64,000 nucleotides of DNA from Stomoxys calcitrans (lineage: Eukaryota; Arthropoda; Insecta; Diptera; Muscidae), in NCBI RefSeq assembly GCF_963082655.1, contig NC_081552.1, positions 182,698,571-182,762,570 on the forward strand. The letters are read 5' to 3'. The position numbers were made by a program, and so were the translations under genes. Shown in pieces: positions 22,153 through 32,130 of this stretch; position 1 is the stretch's first letter, and each line of letters starts with the position of its first letter. The notes beneath the pieces were generated by a model, which was given only the letters and a program-made list of their open reading frames with translations, had not been told where the DNA came from and searched no databases.

Positions 22153-22154
22153 CT

Positions 22155-24140
22155 TCCCTGTTCCTGTCATAAAGGACTAAAATTATTACGCCAGTCTGAC
22201 TGCAACTGCCCCTAAAACCTTTGTCCAACCCCACCTATTGTCATGGCACACGCAACGTATCAGTGATACTCCTTTATTTGATGCCGAAAGCTTTTGGCTC
22301 TCTTAAAAGAATTCCACAATTGCTTCTTTTCTCTTTCATCCAACGTATGTGTCTAATCTCTCTTACATTGTCGCCCATGCAAACAGAGACATGTAGTGTG
22401 TGTATTGTTTTACATTTCACTTTTAAGTACTCGTCTCGTTATAGAAACAAAATCGAGCGTAATATTTATTAAACAATTTTCTTTTGGCTGCTGGTGGTGC
22501 AGTAGTATGCGTGAAATATAGTTGCAGAATATTAAAGACTGTTGTGTATCTATGATTATGGGGGACACACAATAGCCAAAATACATTGCTGCCTGCCACA
22601 CACTGCCGCGCGCGCCAAATAAACAACAAACACAATAAAATAATAATAACAACGTTCAGCTGGGTTGTGCTACTGCCGTCATATACCTCTTAATAGGTGG
22701 GTAAAAATAACGGATAACCGCGGAGGTGGACCATAATACGATTTTTATGGCTTTTTTGCTAGTGCGACTAAACATTTGCAGGGTAAACAATAACGCCGCA
22801 AAATACGAATGAACACCTTTCAGTTGCGATTTTGAACGTGTGTGTGTGTGTGTGTGCGAGCAAGTGCGTTTAAGAAAAGAATCGAAACAATTTCGATAAA
22901 TTGACAGAAATAACATAAATTGTCAGTTGATATTGAACCTCGTAGTGGAGGTCATAAACGACGACGGTCAATTGGTATTTTAATCAAGCTTTCATTACTT
23001 AATAGTGATTGAGGTAAAAAAAAGAAGTGTTTACACATACATATGCTTATTGCATTTATAAACAAATTGAAAAAGGAGAGTCGCAATAAAATGCCAGGCG
23101 AACGCATGGATGTGGAGGAGGATAAAAGTAATGAGGGTATGTCATGCATATGTCGAAATTTGTTTGTATCATATGTTCCTCTATATTTGGTGTTTGTGTT
23201 CGATGTGTGTTTGAAAAAGACGAATAGCAGCTATGAGAGTTTTTTTTAGAATAAATTTGAGACGCAGAAAGGATTGAGCTTGCAATAAATATCCTTATGC
23301 ATTTGGTGCCTAAGAGAGCTGAAAAGAAAATAGCACATTGGCCAGAGATGTTGCACTTTAATGGCAGAGCGTATTATGTCAATTGAGGTTTGCTCTGCTC
23401 TTTCGCTTCTCTTCATGCTCTTACCCGAATTCTTGAAACGGCAAATGCCAGTGACGCCTTGAGGGGGGCTTGTCTCATTTCGCCCTTGTCTGTCTATTTG
23501 TTAAATGGTGACACAAATAAATAATCGTTCGTTTATTTGCCTTGGGTATTGTACTGTGTATTTTTCTCTCGGTTTTGTGTGAGATTTCTTCTTATCTGTT
23601 CCAGTAATGAAGGTTGCCAACCTATTGTAATGTGTGTGTGTTTTTTTTTGGTTACGGTACATTGAAATGTGTTTTGATAACACTTGTCATTCTGGGATGC
23701 GGATGATGATGATGTATATTTTGTCGTATTATTGTTTTTTCCTCCGTCTCCTATTGGGGTTCAAAGGTCTCAGCATTGATGTCATTTGCCTTACCAACAG
23801 ACAATAACATTTTCGTAATCAGCTTGTTTTTTTTTACTTACAAATGGAAAACAAATAGGTACCTATCTATAATTAATAAGTGCAATAACATTGAGATTTT
23901 AAGAAAATTGCAAAATGCAGTTTTTTTTTTTAATTTAAATGTTTCTATTAAAATGAAATTCATATTTAAAGAGTGAAATCTTTTCTCAACTAGCCACTTT
24001 GTTGACAGTTTTGTAATTAAGAAATTCAAACATCCCTTAGATTGTTAGCTCAAAAATAGGGGTTTTTAGGTATATTGCCCTGGCAGCAATTACAGTAATA
24101 ATCCCGGAAACTTTTTATGATAAACAGAATTACAAAGTTG
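22155..24140. other. Low-repeat stretch, probably intronic or gene-flanking
   Basis: Mostly unique-looking sequence. A (GT)n microsatellite lies at about 22839-22857, T-runs around 23641 and 23827, and a family H-like tail scrap at 22156-22220 (CCCTGTTCCTGTCATAAAGG, GTCTGACTGCAACTGCCCC). The candidate coding exon 23091-23136 is in it. The minus-strand ORFs at 22410-22652 overlap each other in different frames and are not convincing. Confidence 0.4.
23091..23136 (+). CDS. Candidate upstream coding exon (possible N-terminus of Prps isoform)
   Basis: The ATG at 23091 has a good fly-type context (AATAAAATGCC). It opens MPGERMDVEEDKSNE and runs into a donor G|GTATGT at 23137, leaving one base of a split codon. 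The recognised Prps exon begins after an acceptor at 39377 and opens with two bases completing a codon in its reading frame, so the phases fit; a random pair would fit one time in three. The acidic stretch VEEDKSNE is plausible for a disordered N-terminus. An alternative start at 23043 adds 16 residues in a poorer context. Ownership by Prps, and even the reality of the exon, are inference; another gene on this strand is possible. Confidence 0.35.
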
Positions 24141-24142
24141 TT

Positions 24143-24470
24143 ATTTATTCCAGCCCCCATAGAATGGAGGTATACTTATCTCGTTTGTAACACCTCTATA
24201 CACCTATTAAATATATGTAGTACAGGAATATTTTTCTTCTTGGTCTGTTGCACAGATTCTTCCTACTTATTGATGTAGGTCGTTGGGTCATATCGGTTAA
24301 GATTTGGATTGCTCCCATATAAAATGGACCTTCGATATGTCTTCATGAGCCTCTAGAAGCTTAAGTGAAGTATGTTCATGCCCTCCAACGCACAAACCAA
24401 ATATAGCACAGATAGGTCCATAAATAATATTGACCCTGATATAACCGATTCGCGGGTTAAACTTCTAAAG
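24143..24470 (-). repeat. Hairpin-capped repeat family, truncated copy
   Basis: It starts with AGCCCCCATAGAATGGAGGT and TTTGTAACACCTC, the family terminus, then TATTGATGTAGGTCGTTGGG, CATATCGGTTAAGATTTGG and GAGCCTCTAGAAGCTTAAG, as in the 60.8-62.0 kb copy. It is truncated against the family D reverse transcriptase. Confidence 0.65.
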
Positions 24471-24479
24471 CCCTGTGAT

Positions 24480-25760
24480 GAAAGTGACCTCTATATCTCT
24501 GCTGCAAAGGATGTAGTGCTTATTGACATTTGTCTTAAATCTTTGGATGTCAAAGTGGGTGGGAAAAAAATTTAGCCGAAAGTCGATTCCACATACGAAA
24601 GGTTCGGGCTAAATAAGAATTCTCTCTATAATGTATTATGCGGTCCGCTGGCCAATCAATTAGAAACGGGTGTGAGTTCCTGGAATGTCTAGTATCCCTG
24701 ACATATATCCTAACGTCAGGAATGAGAGTACGAATATCAGGCGAACACACACCATGAAAGTACCGATAGAACAGCGGCAAACAACCCACATCGCGACGAT
24801 GATGAAGGGAGGCAATAGAGTTGAATACCCCACTGTCCCCAATCAACGCCATCGCTCTCCTCTGTACACGGTCCAGTAGCTCTAGGGATGATTTTGAAGC
24901 TCTAGCCCATACATGTGAGTTGTACTCCATTTTCGGCCTTATGAAAGTGTTGTAGATGTTAAGAGGGTCAAACGGAGTGAAGTAATTCTTACACCGTTTA
25001 AGGAAGCCTAAACACGTGAATACTTCTTTCGACACTTCAAATACATGTTTAGCCCAACGGATATCACTTTGTATTTTCATGCCCAGAACATCGAGAGCTT
25101 CTGATTGCTCAACATCTACACCGTTGATAGACAAAGATGATCGTAAAGGGTCAGCGAATCGTTTGTGTAACAACAAGCAGCACTGAGTCTTCCGTGCATT
25201 AAAATCTACTCGATTCATTCGACCCCACTGAGAAATGACCAGCAAATCCTGGCAGAGTGTATCGTCCATAACCCGCCTCTTGTCCTCAATCTCTCGAAGA
25301 CTCGGCCTATGGTCGAATGAGTACGAATGACAGAAATTACTGTCATCCGCAAATGAGTAGATCGGATTCGATGTCTGACCTAACAGATCGTTGATGAAAA
25401 TAAGAAAAAGAGAAGGAGAAAGAACAGAGCCCTGGGGTACACTTGCGGTCAATCTGAGATCTCTGAGAAAGCTTGACACCAAATGCGACAAGCTTTGATA
25501 GTAGTACACCATGCCAGACCCTATCAAATGCCTTGGGGATATCCAGAGCCACAACCTTACTCTCACCAAACTGGTAGATTGAGCGACTCCAACGTTCCAA
25601 CAGAAGTGCCATGAGGTCGCCCGTAGAACGATTTCTGCGAGCGTTTAGTTTAGAAATAATATCGATAACACTATAAGCCTCTAAAGCCCCAATGCTCGCA
25701 TTATTTGGCTTAAATTTGTTATGTTTAGCCCACTTATGCCTTCCAATACTCACATATTGG
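24480..25760 (-). pseudogene. Family D LINE (Jockey/CR1-like) reverse transcriptase, C-terminal part
   Basis: The longest open frame (24550-25569) reads SVPQGSVLSPSLFLIFINDL (palm block), YSFADDSNFCHSYSFDHRPS (catalytic FADD), WGRMNRVDFNARKTQCCLLL, LDVLGMKIQSDIRWAKHVFE, FLKRCKNYFTPFDPLNIY, RPKMEYNSHVWARASKSSLE and the C-terminal MWNRLSAKFFSHP, the standard order for this group. Upstream, after a frameshift near 25450-25570, come ALDIPKAFDRVWHGVLLSKL and a block beginning ASIGALEAYSVIDI. The 340-codon open part is the best preserved LINE ORF in the window, but endonuclease and most fingers are absent. A second copy faces it at 26281-27235. Confidence 0.85.
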
Positions 25761-25780
25761 AAATCCCTCTCAGTCTAGGT

Positions 25781-25935
25781 AAGGTTTAAGTGGCAGTCTG
25801 CAATCAGACTCACTTATACATTTTCGGCCATTGTGATACGACAGGAACAGGGGAAGGAAGATGTCTTCTAGTTCCTTCACCCAGAAATATTAGTCTGCTG
25901 ATATTAGCAAACACTGTCTGCTGATATTAAACTAA
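25781..25935 (-). repeat. Family H retroelement tail (CCTAACC-type 3' end)
   Basis: On the minus strand: CCCTGTTCCTGTCGTATCAC, AATGGCCGAAAATG, GTGAGTCTGATTGCAGACTG and CCACTTAAACCTTACC. The same words occur at 51412-51575, 44694-44770 and 62076-62125. It is probably the 3' untranslated end of a LINE or a dependent SINE. Confidence 0.55.
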
Positions 25936-26179
25936 AAACTTTAAACTTTTGAATAAATCCATTTAGAACTTCTAAACAACAATTGAGGCAGTTGCTATAT
26001 ATTATTAATAACAATGTCAATTTTAGATGTTAATTTTTTCTATAAAAGCAAAATTACAATAGTGGTGGTTATTAAGTCTGCTGTTACTTAAATTCAATCT
26101 AAAATTAGAAAATTGTAGAATATTGGAAAAAATTTTACATTTTATGCTTGTCAAATTGAAAAATAAGATGGGACATAAG

Positions 26180-26286
26180 GTATGCAATTTTCACTGGATT
26201 TTGATGAAAGGTGGTTTACATATATACCCCAGGGTGGTGGGTATCCAAAGTTCGGCCCGGCCGAACTTAACGCCTTCTTACTTGTT
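26180..26286 (-). repeat. Hairpin-capped repeat, terminal fragment
   Basis: GGTGGTGGGTATCCAAAGTT, then the palindrome TTCGGCCCGGCCGAA (about 26251-26265, perfect), TAACGCCTTCTTACTTGTT. Only the hairpin-side terminus is present. It abuts family D codons without a gap. Confidence 0.75.
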
Positions 26287-27235
26287 CTTATTTTCATTGA
26301 CGATCTATTGGGTCAGACTTCGAACCCAGTCTACTCATTTGCCGATGACAGTAGTCTGTGTCATTCATATTCATTCGACCATAGTACCAGTCCTCAAGAA
26401 ATTGTGACAGGAGGCGCATTATGGATGAGACGCTCACCCAGGATTTGTTGCCCATTTCCGAGTGGGGTAGAATGAACAGAGTAGACTTTAACGCACAGAA
26501 GACGCAGTGCTGTTTCTTGTCTCACAAGCGTTTCACTGACCCACTTAAATCGTCGATATCTATCGACGGTATAGATATTGAACAGTCAGATGTTCTTGAT
26601 GTTCTGGGCATGAAGATACAATGTGATGTCCGTTGGTCAAAACACGTATTCGAAGTGTCGAAAGAAGCATTCTAGTGTTTGGGCTTTCTTAAGCGGTGCA
26701 AGAAATATTTCACCTCTTCTGATCTTCTCAATATCTATACTACCTACGTCAGGCCGAAGATGGAATATAACTCTCATATATGGGCAGGAGCTCCAAAATC
26801 ATCCTTGGAGCTACTTGACCGGGTTCAACGGAGAGCGATGGTGTTGATTGGGGACAGTAGGGTATCCATATCTATTGCTTCTCTTGAACATCTCGGGATG
26901 GGGGTAGCGTTGTATTGCTCTATCGCTCTTTTCATGGCGTGTGTTCCAGGGATATTCGTCTTCTTATCGCTGACGTTAGGATGTTCACCAGGAATACAAG
27001 ACTTGTCAGGAACTCCCACCCGTTTGTAATTGATTGGCCAGTCGACCGAACCATGCATTACCGAGAAAATTAATTTTTCGCCCGAACCATTGGTATGTGG
27101 TATCGACTTCCGGCTAATGTCTTTCCCACCGACATTGACGTTCAGAAATTTAAGACTAATATCAATAAAAACTACTCCCTCATTCCCTCCTCCAACCCTT
27201 AACTTTCCTAATTGCCAACGCAATGCACTGCATAT
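26281..27235 (+). pseudogene. Family D LINE reverse transcriptase, second copy in opposite orientation
   Basis: It starts within the palm block (LIFIDDLLGQTSNPVYSFAD, catalytic FADD at about 26338-26349), then PISEWGRMNRVDFNAQKTQC, LDVLGMKIQCDVRWSKHVFE, a TAG stop in the FECLGFL region at 26674, GFLKRCKKYFTSSDLLNIYT, PKMEYNSHIWAGAPKSSLEL and a frameshift near 26900. The end is WYRLPANVFPT and a serine/proline-rich tail to 27200. It is about as diverged from the minus-strand copy as expected of independent old insertions. The pair forms a large inverted repeat. Confidence 0.85.
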
Positions 27236-27419
27236 ATAGGGGACATCCCCTGCGTGTTGGTTACGCGGCGGTCACAGCTGACCATACCATCCCTTGAGAT
27301 GGAAAATTACTTTGGCTGTTCGTAGGCTCAAATTCTCATACGTACGCTTGGTTAAGTGAAAACGAACAGGTCGATGGCATGCCAAGATGAAAATGTTTTT
27401 TTTAAAAACCAAACTGAAA

Positions 27420-28000
27420 CGTTAGTGGACGACATGGGAGTGAGAGCAGAGACAACGGAGGGCATGTCGAGGCTTTTGATGAAAACCCACTTTCCATAGG
27501 ATACGACGGGACTCACGGCGACACCGGAATCTTGGACTAATGATGTTGATTGAAGGCTTATCATTGCAGAATTTATGGTGAAGGAATCCTTGCGTTATTA
27601 AAGTCACCCGGACCCGATGGAATATTTCCGGCGTCATTACAAAGGGAGGCAGATTATCTGGCGCCCCACCTGGCCAATATTTTCACAGAGTGCTTGGGAC
27701 TTGCATATACTCACAAAGTCAGGCAGGAGGCAAGGTTGGTATTTATACCCAAGCCCGGCAAGGCAAGTTATGCGACACCAAAGTCCTACAGACCTATAAG
27801 CCTTAAGTATTGTGGACACCATGAGTAAAGAGTAGGACATACAGCGAACTATTCAAATACAAACAGCACGCCTATGCCAAGGGAAGGTCGCTGGAGACTG
27901 CCCTGCACGAGGTTGTGCGTAAAATAGAAGAATCCTTCGGTGCCAAAACGTACACATTGCCGGTTTGTATTGACATCGAGGGGGCGTTTAGACTGAACCC
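27420..28000 (+). pseudogene. Family A LINE, fingers/early RT fragment
   Basis: VDDMGVRAETTEGMSRLLMK opens at 27426, then a stop (TAG at 27498), a block with FMVKESLRY, LKSPGPDGIFPASLQREADY (27599 on), LAPHLANIFTECLGLAY and LVFIPKPGKASYATPKSYRP, after which a deletion removes most of the SLTSF block and leads to a frame-shifted QHAYVKG/SLETALHE and SFGAKTYTLPVCIDIEGAF region up to 28000. It ends before the catalytic YADD. It corresponds to 17970-18590 of the longer copy. Confidence 0.8.
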
Positions 28001-28440
28001 TTTATGTATATTCGATAAGCAACTCACCCCTTTCGTTGACATTCGCACTTCCCCATATCTGGTGATGTGCTTTAGCATCACTTCCTGCAATGAGGCTCTT
28101 CTTCCTTACAGAAGCGGCTTCAACCAACAACTTAATGTTTGAAGGCGCCATCTCTGAATCGTGTGCCATATATGGGGAAGCCAGCCAGTAATGAGACTTA
28201 TTTATTTCAAGGCTACTACTGAATCATCAGTGCTGAGCGACGGAAAAAAAACATTTAGAGTACTCTTTGCAAGAATACAGGCTCTCTATCTCCCATTCCC
28301 TGTACGCTTCAGAAGTTTAAATTGCGGAATTCTTAGACCACGAACCATTCCTCCATACACCTATGGTTCCTGGAATAAGAACCACGTCAAATCCCTCTGC
28401 CATCAGGAGGACCTTTAGTGCCGCCGAAGCGGCCTTACAG
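28000..28440 (-). pseudogene. APE-type endonuclease fragment of family A-like LINE
   Basis: On the minus strand: AASAALKVLLMAEGFDVVLI and PGTIGVWRNGSWSKNSAI near 28430-28320 (usual motif: DVVLIQEPW), then MAPSNIKLLVEAASVRKKSL, IAGSDAKAHHQIWGSANVNE (28075-28020, the GD.NAHH.LWGS block with the catalytic-type D and H) and RGELLIEYI. The QEPW glutamate is lost and stops occur. It meets the plus-strand RT fragment head-on at 28000. Confidence 0.7.
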
Positions 28441-28601
28441 TGGTGGAGATTGAAATTACTATAATTTTAGTGAAAAATATTTGAAATCGTGGATTTATAT
28501 TTGGATTCCTCTTGGAGTAATCCAAAAAACCATGAAAATAATTGTCAGTGTACTACGAATAGAAGCACAATAGTGGGACGTCACCCTTAAATGTTTTCGC
28601 T

Positions 28602-28765
28602 TCAATCGCCTAGTTGTCGGTTTGGTTGACTTATCAACACGTCTGGGTTCAAATCATGCCTCAAACATAAAAAAACTGTTCAGCGGAGGTTATCCCCTCA
28701 TTAATAATGTCGTCATTTTGAGGTATTAAGCCATCTAAAATTTGGAAGTGAGAGGTGTTGTTAAA
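28602..28765 (+). repeat. Highly diverged SINE copy
   Basis: GTCTGGGTTCAAATCATGCC corresponds to box B and its flanks, then TTCAGCGGAGGTTATCCCCT, TTGAGGTATTAAGCCATCTAAAA. Box A is unrecognisable. It is older than the other copies judging by the number of substitutions. Confidence 0.55.
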
Positions 28766-28780
28766 GATTAGCCAAATGTT

Positions 28781-29789
28781 AAAAGCGTGCTAAGTTCGGC
28801 CGGGCCGAATCTTGGAAATCCACCACCATGGATTCTGCTAAAAATGTATACAAACTAAATTTAGTTGAAGGGCATAATTTTATTCTACTTACCAAACTTC
28901 TGTCAAACCAGCAAATATTAAGGCTTCTGGAACCGAACAAGGATGCTCGAGAGAACGGTTTACATGGGAGCTATATCAGGTTATATACTGATTCGGACCG
29001 TTGGCACAGTTGCTGGAAGTCATAACAAAACAACACGTGCCAAATTTCAGCCAAATCGGACATAAATTGTATGTACTCAAGAAGTCAAATCGGGATATCG
29101 GTTTATATGGGGGCTATATGAGGTTTTTGACCTATTTGCACCATACTAGACAGAGTTGTTGGAAGTCTTAACAAAACAACACATGTCAAATTTCAGCCAA
29201 ATCGGACATAAGTTGCGGCTTGTATGGGCTCAAGAAGTCAAATCGGGAGATCGTACTAGGCAGAGTTGTTGTAAGTCTTAACAAAGCACCATATGCAAAA
29301 TTTCAGCCAACTCGGAGAAAAATTGCGGCTTGTAAGGGCTCAAGAAATCAAATCGGGAGATCGGTTTATATGGGTGCTATATCAAGTTATAGACCGATTC
29401 GGACCGCACAAGGCGCAGTTGATGGAAAAAAACACTATGTGCCAAATTTCAGCCAAATCGGACAAAATGTTTGCCTTCCAGGGGCTCAAGAAGTCAAATC
29501 GGGAGATCGGTTTATATGGGAGCTATACCTAAATTTGAACCGATATGGCCCATTTGCAATCCCCAACGACATACATCAATATTAAGTATCTCTGCAGAAT
29601 TCTAAGCAGATAGCTTAACGCTTTCGACTGCTATCGTGATTTTGACAGACGGACAGACATGGCTAGATCAACTCGGAGCGTCAAAATGATCAAGAATATA
29701 TACATTACGATTTTATACGATTTTTCGAGGTGTTACAAATGGAATAACTAGATTAGTATACCCTCATCCTATGGTGGTGGGTATAAAAA
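28781..29789 (+). repeat. Hairpin-capped repeat, full-length plus-strand copy
   Basis: The start AAAAGCGTGCTAAG leads into the near-perfect hairpin TTCGGCCGGGCCGAA (28795-28809) and CCACCACCATGGATT. The interior has about five monomers with CAAATTTCAGCCAAATCGGA (29037, 29188, 29298 and 29444 region), GGGCTCAAGAAGTCAAATCG and GATCGGTTTATATGGG. It ends GACGGACAGACATGGCTAG and CCTATGGTGGTGGGTATAAA. This is the clearest complete copy of the family. The 121- and 79-codon ORFs inside it are shadows of the monomer repeats. Confidence 0.85.
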
Positions 29790-29794
29790 GAATA

Positions 29795-30715
29795 TAGCTG
29801 CTTATTCCGGTATTCCACAAGGCAGCCATTTAGGTCCATTGCTGTTCGTTCTTTACTTGAATGATCTTCCATCAGTTATTCAGTCTTCAAGGATTTTAAT
29901 GTTCGCAGATGATGTGAAGCTGTTTTGCAATTTGGATTCTCCAGATCGGTCACTGTGCTTGCAGGACGATCTGCACTCTCTGGTGGACTGGTGCAGGTTA
30001 ATGGCATGGCGCGCTTAATCTTAAGAAGTGCAAGAAGTTATCTCTTTTTAGGGTAAGACTTATTCTAGGTGACTATTAAGTATGTTCTTATAAATTTGAT
30101 GACGTAGATTCCGGTACTGATATTGGTGTTATTTTCGATGGTAGATTACGTTTTTGGGTTTTATAAAACAGTGATCCAAGAAGTTTGATGTTTAGTCCGG
30201 CATACATTGGAATAGGTTGAGTGGAAGCCATTCTACAAGGGCTACCCAGATAGAATTGAATCAGTCCAGGTACAATTTCTTCATTTTGCGCTTAGGGGCT
30301 CACCATGGAATTCGGCTTAATTTCTCCCCCCCTACGAGAACCGCTTGAGACTTATTGACTTACCAACGCTCTAAAGGAGGCTATTGATGCTTAGGGCTGT
30401 ATTTATTGTGAAATTTTTGCATGGTCAGTTTGATTCCCTTCTTCTTAACTGGCTAATTGAATTTTAATATTGCTCTCCGAAATACTCAGCAATACATACC
30501 TCTTGGACTTCCTTTAGTGAGATCTAATTACCAATTAAACAATCCATTTCGCTCTTTGTGTGATGTATATAACAAATTGTATAGTAGTATATCCTTCACC
30601 GATCCAATTCATGTAATAAAGAATTCTATCCTTCGTCTGTGGTTAGTTGTAGAAGACTGTTTATCCATATTGTCCTTTCATTATTGTGTACTATCTATGT
30701 TGCGGCAGATGTTGA
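29795..30715 (+). pseudogene. Family E LINE reverse transcriptase, C-terminal part
   Basis: SGIPQGSHLGPLLFVLYLND (about 29797-29856), LPSVIQSSRILMFADDVKLF (catalytic FADD, 29899-29910) and LQDDLHSLVDWCRLMAWRA are clear, then frameshifts. The far C-terminus is recognisable near 30500: PLGLPLVRSNYQLNNPFRSL, CDVYNK. SG.PQGSHLGP..F is characteristic of a widespread arthropod LINE group distinct from families A, C and D. Endonuclease and fingers are absent. It begins exactly at the end of the hairpin-family copy, so either the repeat inserted into it or both were cut by a rearrangement. Confidence 0.8.
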
Positions 30716-31038
30716 TCTAACTATAGTGTTTAACTGGCTGTGACCCTAATCCTCTACTAACACTCCCTAGTTCAGACTATGGGGTGCACGCGTCCCTGCG
30801 TAATGGGAGGTGGCCTCCGCGGACGGCAGGGGAGATGTGAGTGACGTGGGAACGAACGAAAGTTTTGGCTCTTTTGCTCATTTTCATTGCAAAAATCCCT
30901 ACGAATAAGGAAAAACCCTACATTTTGGGCCAGTGTAACATTAGATAGCTCCCATATAAACGAATTCTTCGTACAAATACTGAAGTGCTTAAAATAATGA
31001 CATACCTCTAAACATACCGAAGTAAAGAAAATAAATAA

Positions 31039-31725
31039 GAGTGTGCTAAGTTAAGCCGGGCCGAATCTTATAAACCCTCCACCATGGATCGCATTTGTCG
31101 AGTTCTTTGCGCGATATCTCTTTTTAGGCAAACAGGGAATAAAGGATAAGAATTGTTATGCTATTGGAGAAACATTAAGTAATAGTTCGATTTGGACCAT
31201 AAGTGAATTGAATGTTGAAGAACATATTAGTAGTCACTGGGAAATATTTCAGTTCATTCGGATAAGGATTGCGCCTTGTAGGGGCTCAAGAAGCATAATC
31301 GGGAGATCGGTTCATATGTGAGCTGTATCAGGCTATAGATCGATTAAGACCATATTAGATATGTATGTTGAAGGTCATGGGAGAAGCCCTTATACAAAAT
31401 TTCAGCCAAATCATATGAAATTTGCGCCTTCTAGTGGCTCAAGAAGTCAAGATTCCAGATCGGTTTATATGGCAGCTATATCAAAACATGGACCGATTCG
31501 GCCCATTTACAATCCCAACCGACCTACATTAATAAGATATATTTGTGCAAAATTTCAATTTCAATCTACTTTTACTCCTTCGTGCTTTCGACAGACGGAC
31601 GGACCTAGCCCCGTCGACTTAAAATGTCATTACGATCAAGAATATATATACTTTATGGGGTCTTAGACGAAATTTCAAGGTGTTACAAACAGAATGACTA
31701 TATTAGTATACCCCTCATCCTATGG
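31039..31725 (+). repeat. Hairpin-capped repeat copy
   Basis: GTGTGCTAAGTTAAGCCGGG (hairpin with two substitutions), CCTCCACCATGGATCGC, GGGGCTCAAGAAGCATAATC, AATTTCAGCCAAATC, GACGGACGGACCTAGCCCCG and CATCCTATGGTGGCCATG. Both termini can be recognised. It is non-coding. Confidence 0.7.
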
Positions 31726-31876
31726 TGGCCATGCAATATATGAAAATTTTCATTTCCGTCTCGTGGTTAAAATGTATTATCTATTATTTGTCGGAAGGGG
31801 GAAGAGACCGTTCTGATACTTATTTCTAAACTTGCTATATTTATACAATTTCAACACATGTGTGGCGAAGGTGGAA

Positions 31877-31892
31877 GGGGGGGGGGGGGGGG
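31877..31892 (+). repeat. Poly(G) tract, 16 G
   Basis: An uninterrupted run of 16 G within otherwise AT-rich sequence. Such runs are prone to slippage and sequencing error, so the exact length is uncertain. Confidence 0.8.
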
Positions 31893-32057
31893 CGGATAAT
31901 AAACTACTACTAACTAAACTTTCTTATTTCGAAATACGATTTTCTTCTTGAACACCCTCATAATTCGAATTCAGGATAACGAATCTGAAGTCCGTTTTTG
32001 TTTGGTCAGACACTGGTAAAGTTAGGCCAAAAATTGGACGCGCTAAGAGTCCAAAAA

Positions 32058-32130
32058 AACTTTTATCGGACTGCACTCATTGATAAAAGAGAAATATCCC
32101 CTGTTCCTCAATGCAATGTTCATAGGAAAT
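32058..32130 (+). repeat. SINE 3' fragment
   Basis: ATCGGACTGCACTCATTGAT, CCCCTGTTCCTCAATGCAAT and GTTCATAGGAAATTTAG match the SINE tail. The 60-codon ORF beginning inside it is not a gene. Confidence 0.55.

Noticed and set aside
27420..28440. Twin-priming inversion of a LINE
   Set aside because: The 5' (endonuclease) part lies downstream of the sense RT part, which is the wrong order for that mechanism.
29220..29585. 121-codon ORF on the plus strand
   Set aside because: Its internally repeated IGRSVYMGA / GDRFIWELY phrases are translations of the tandem monomers in the hairpin-capped repeat; no start context or domain.
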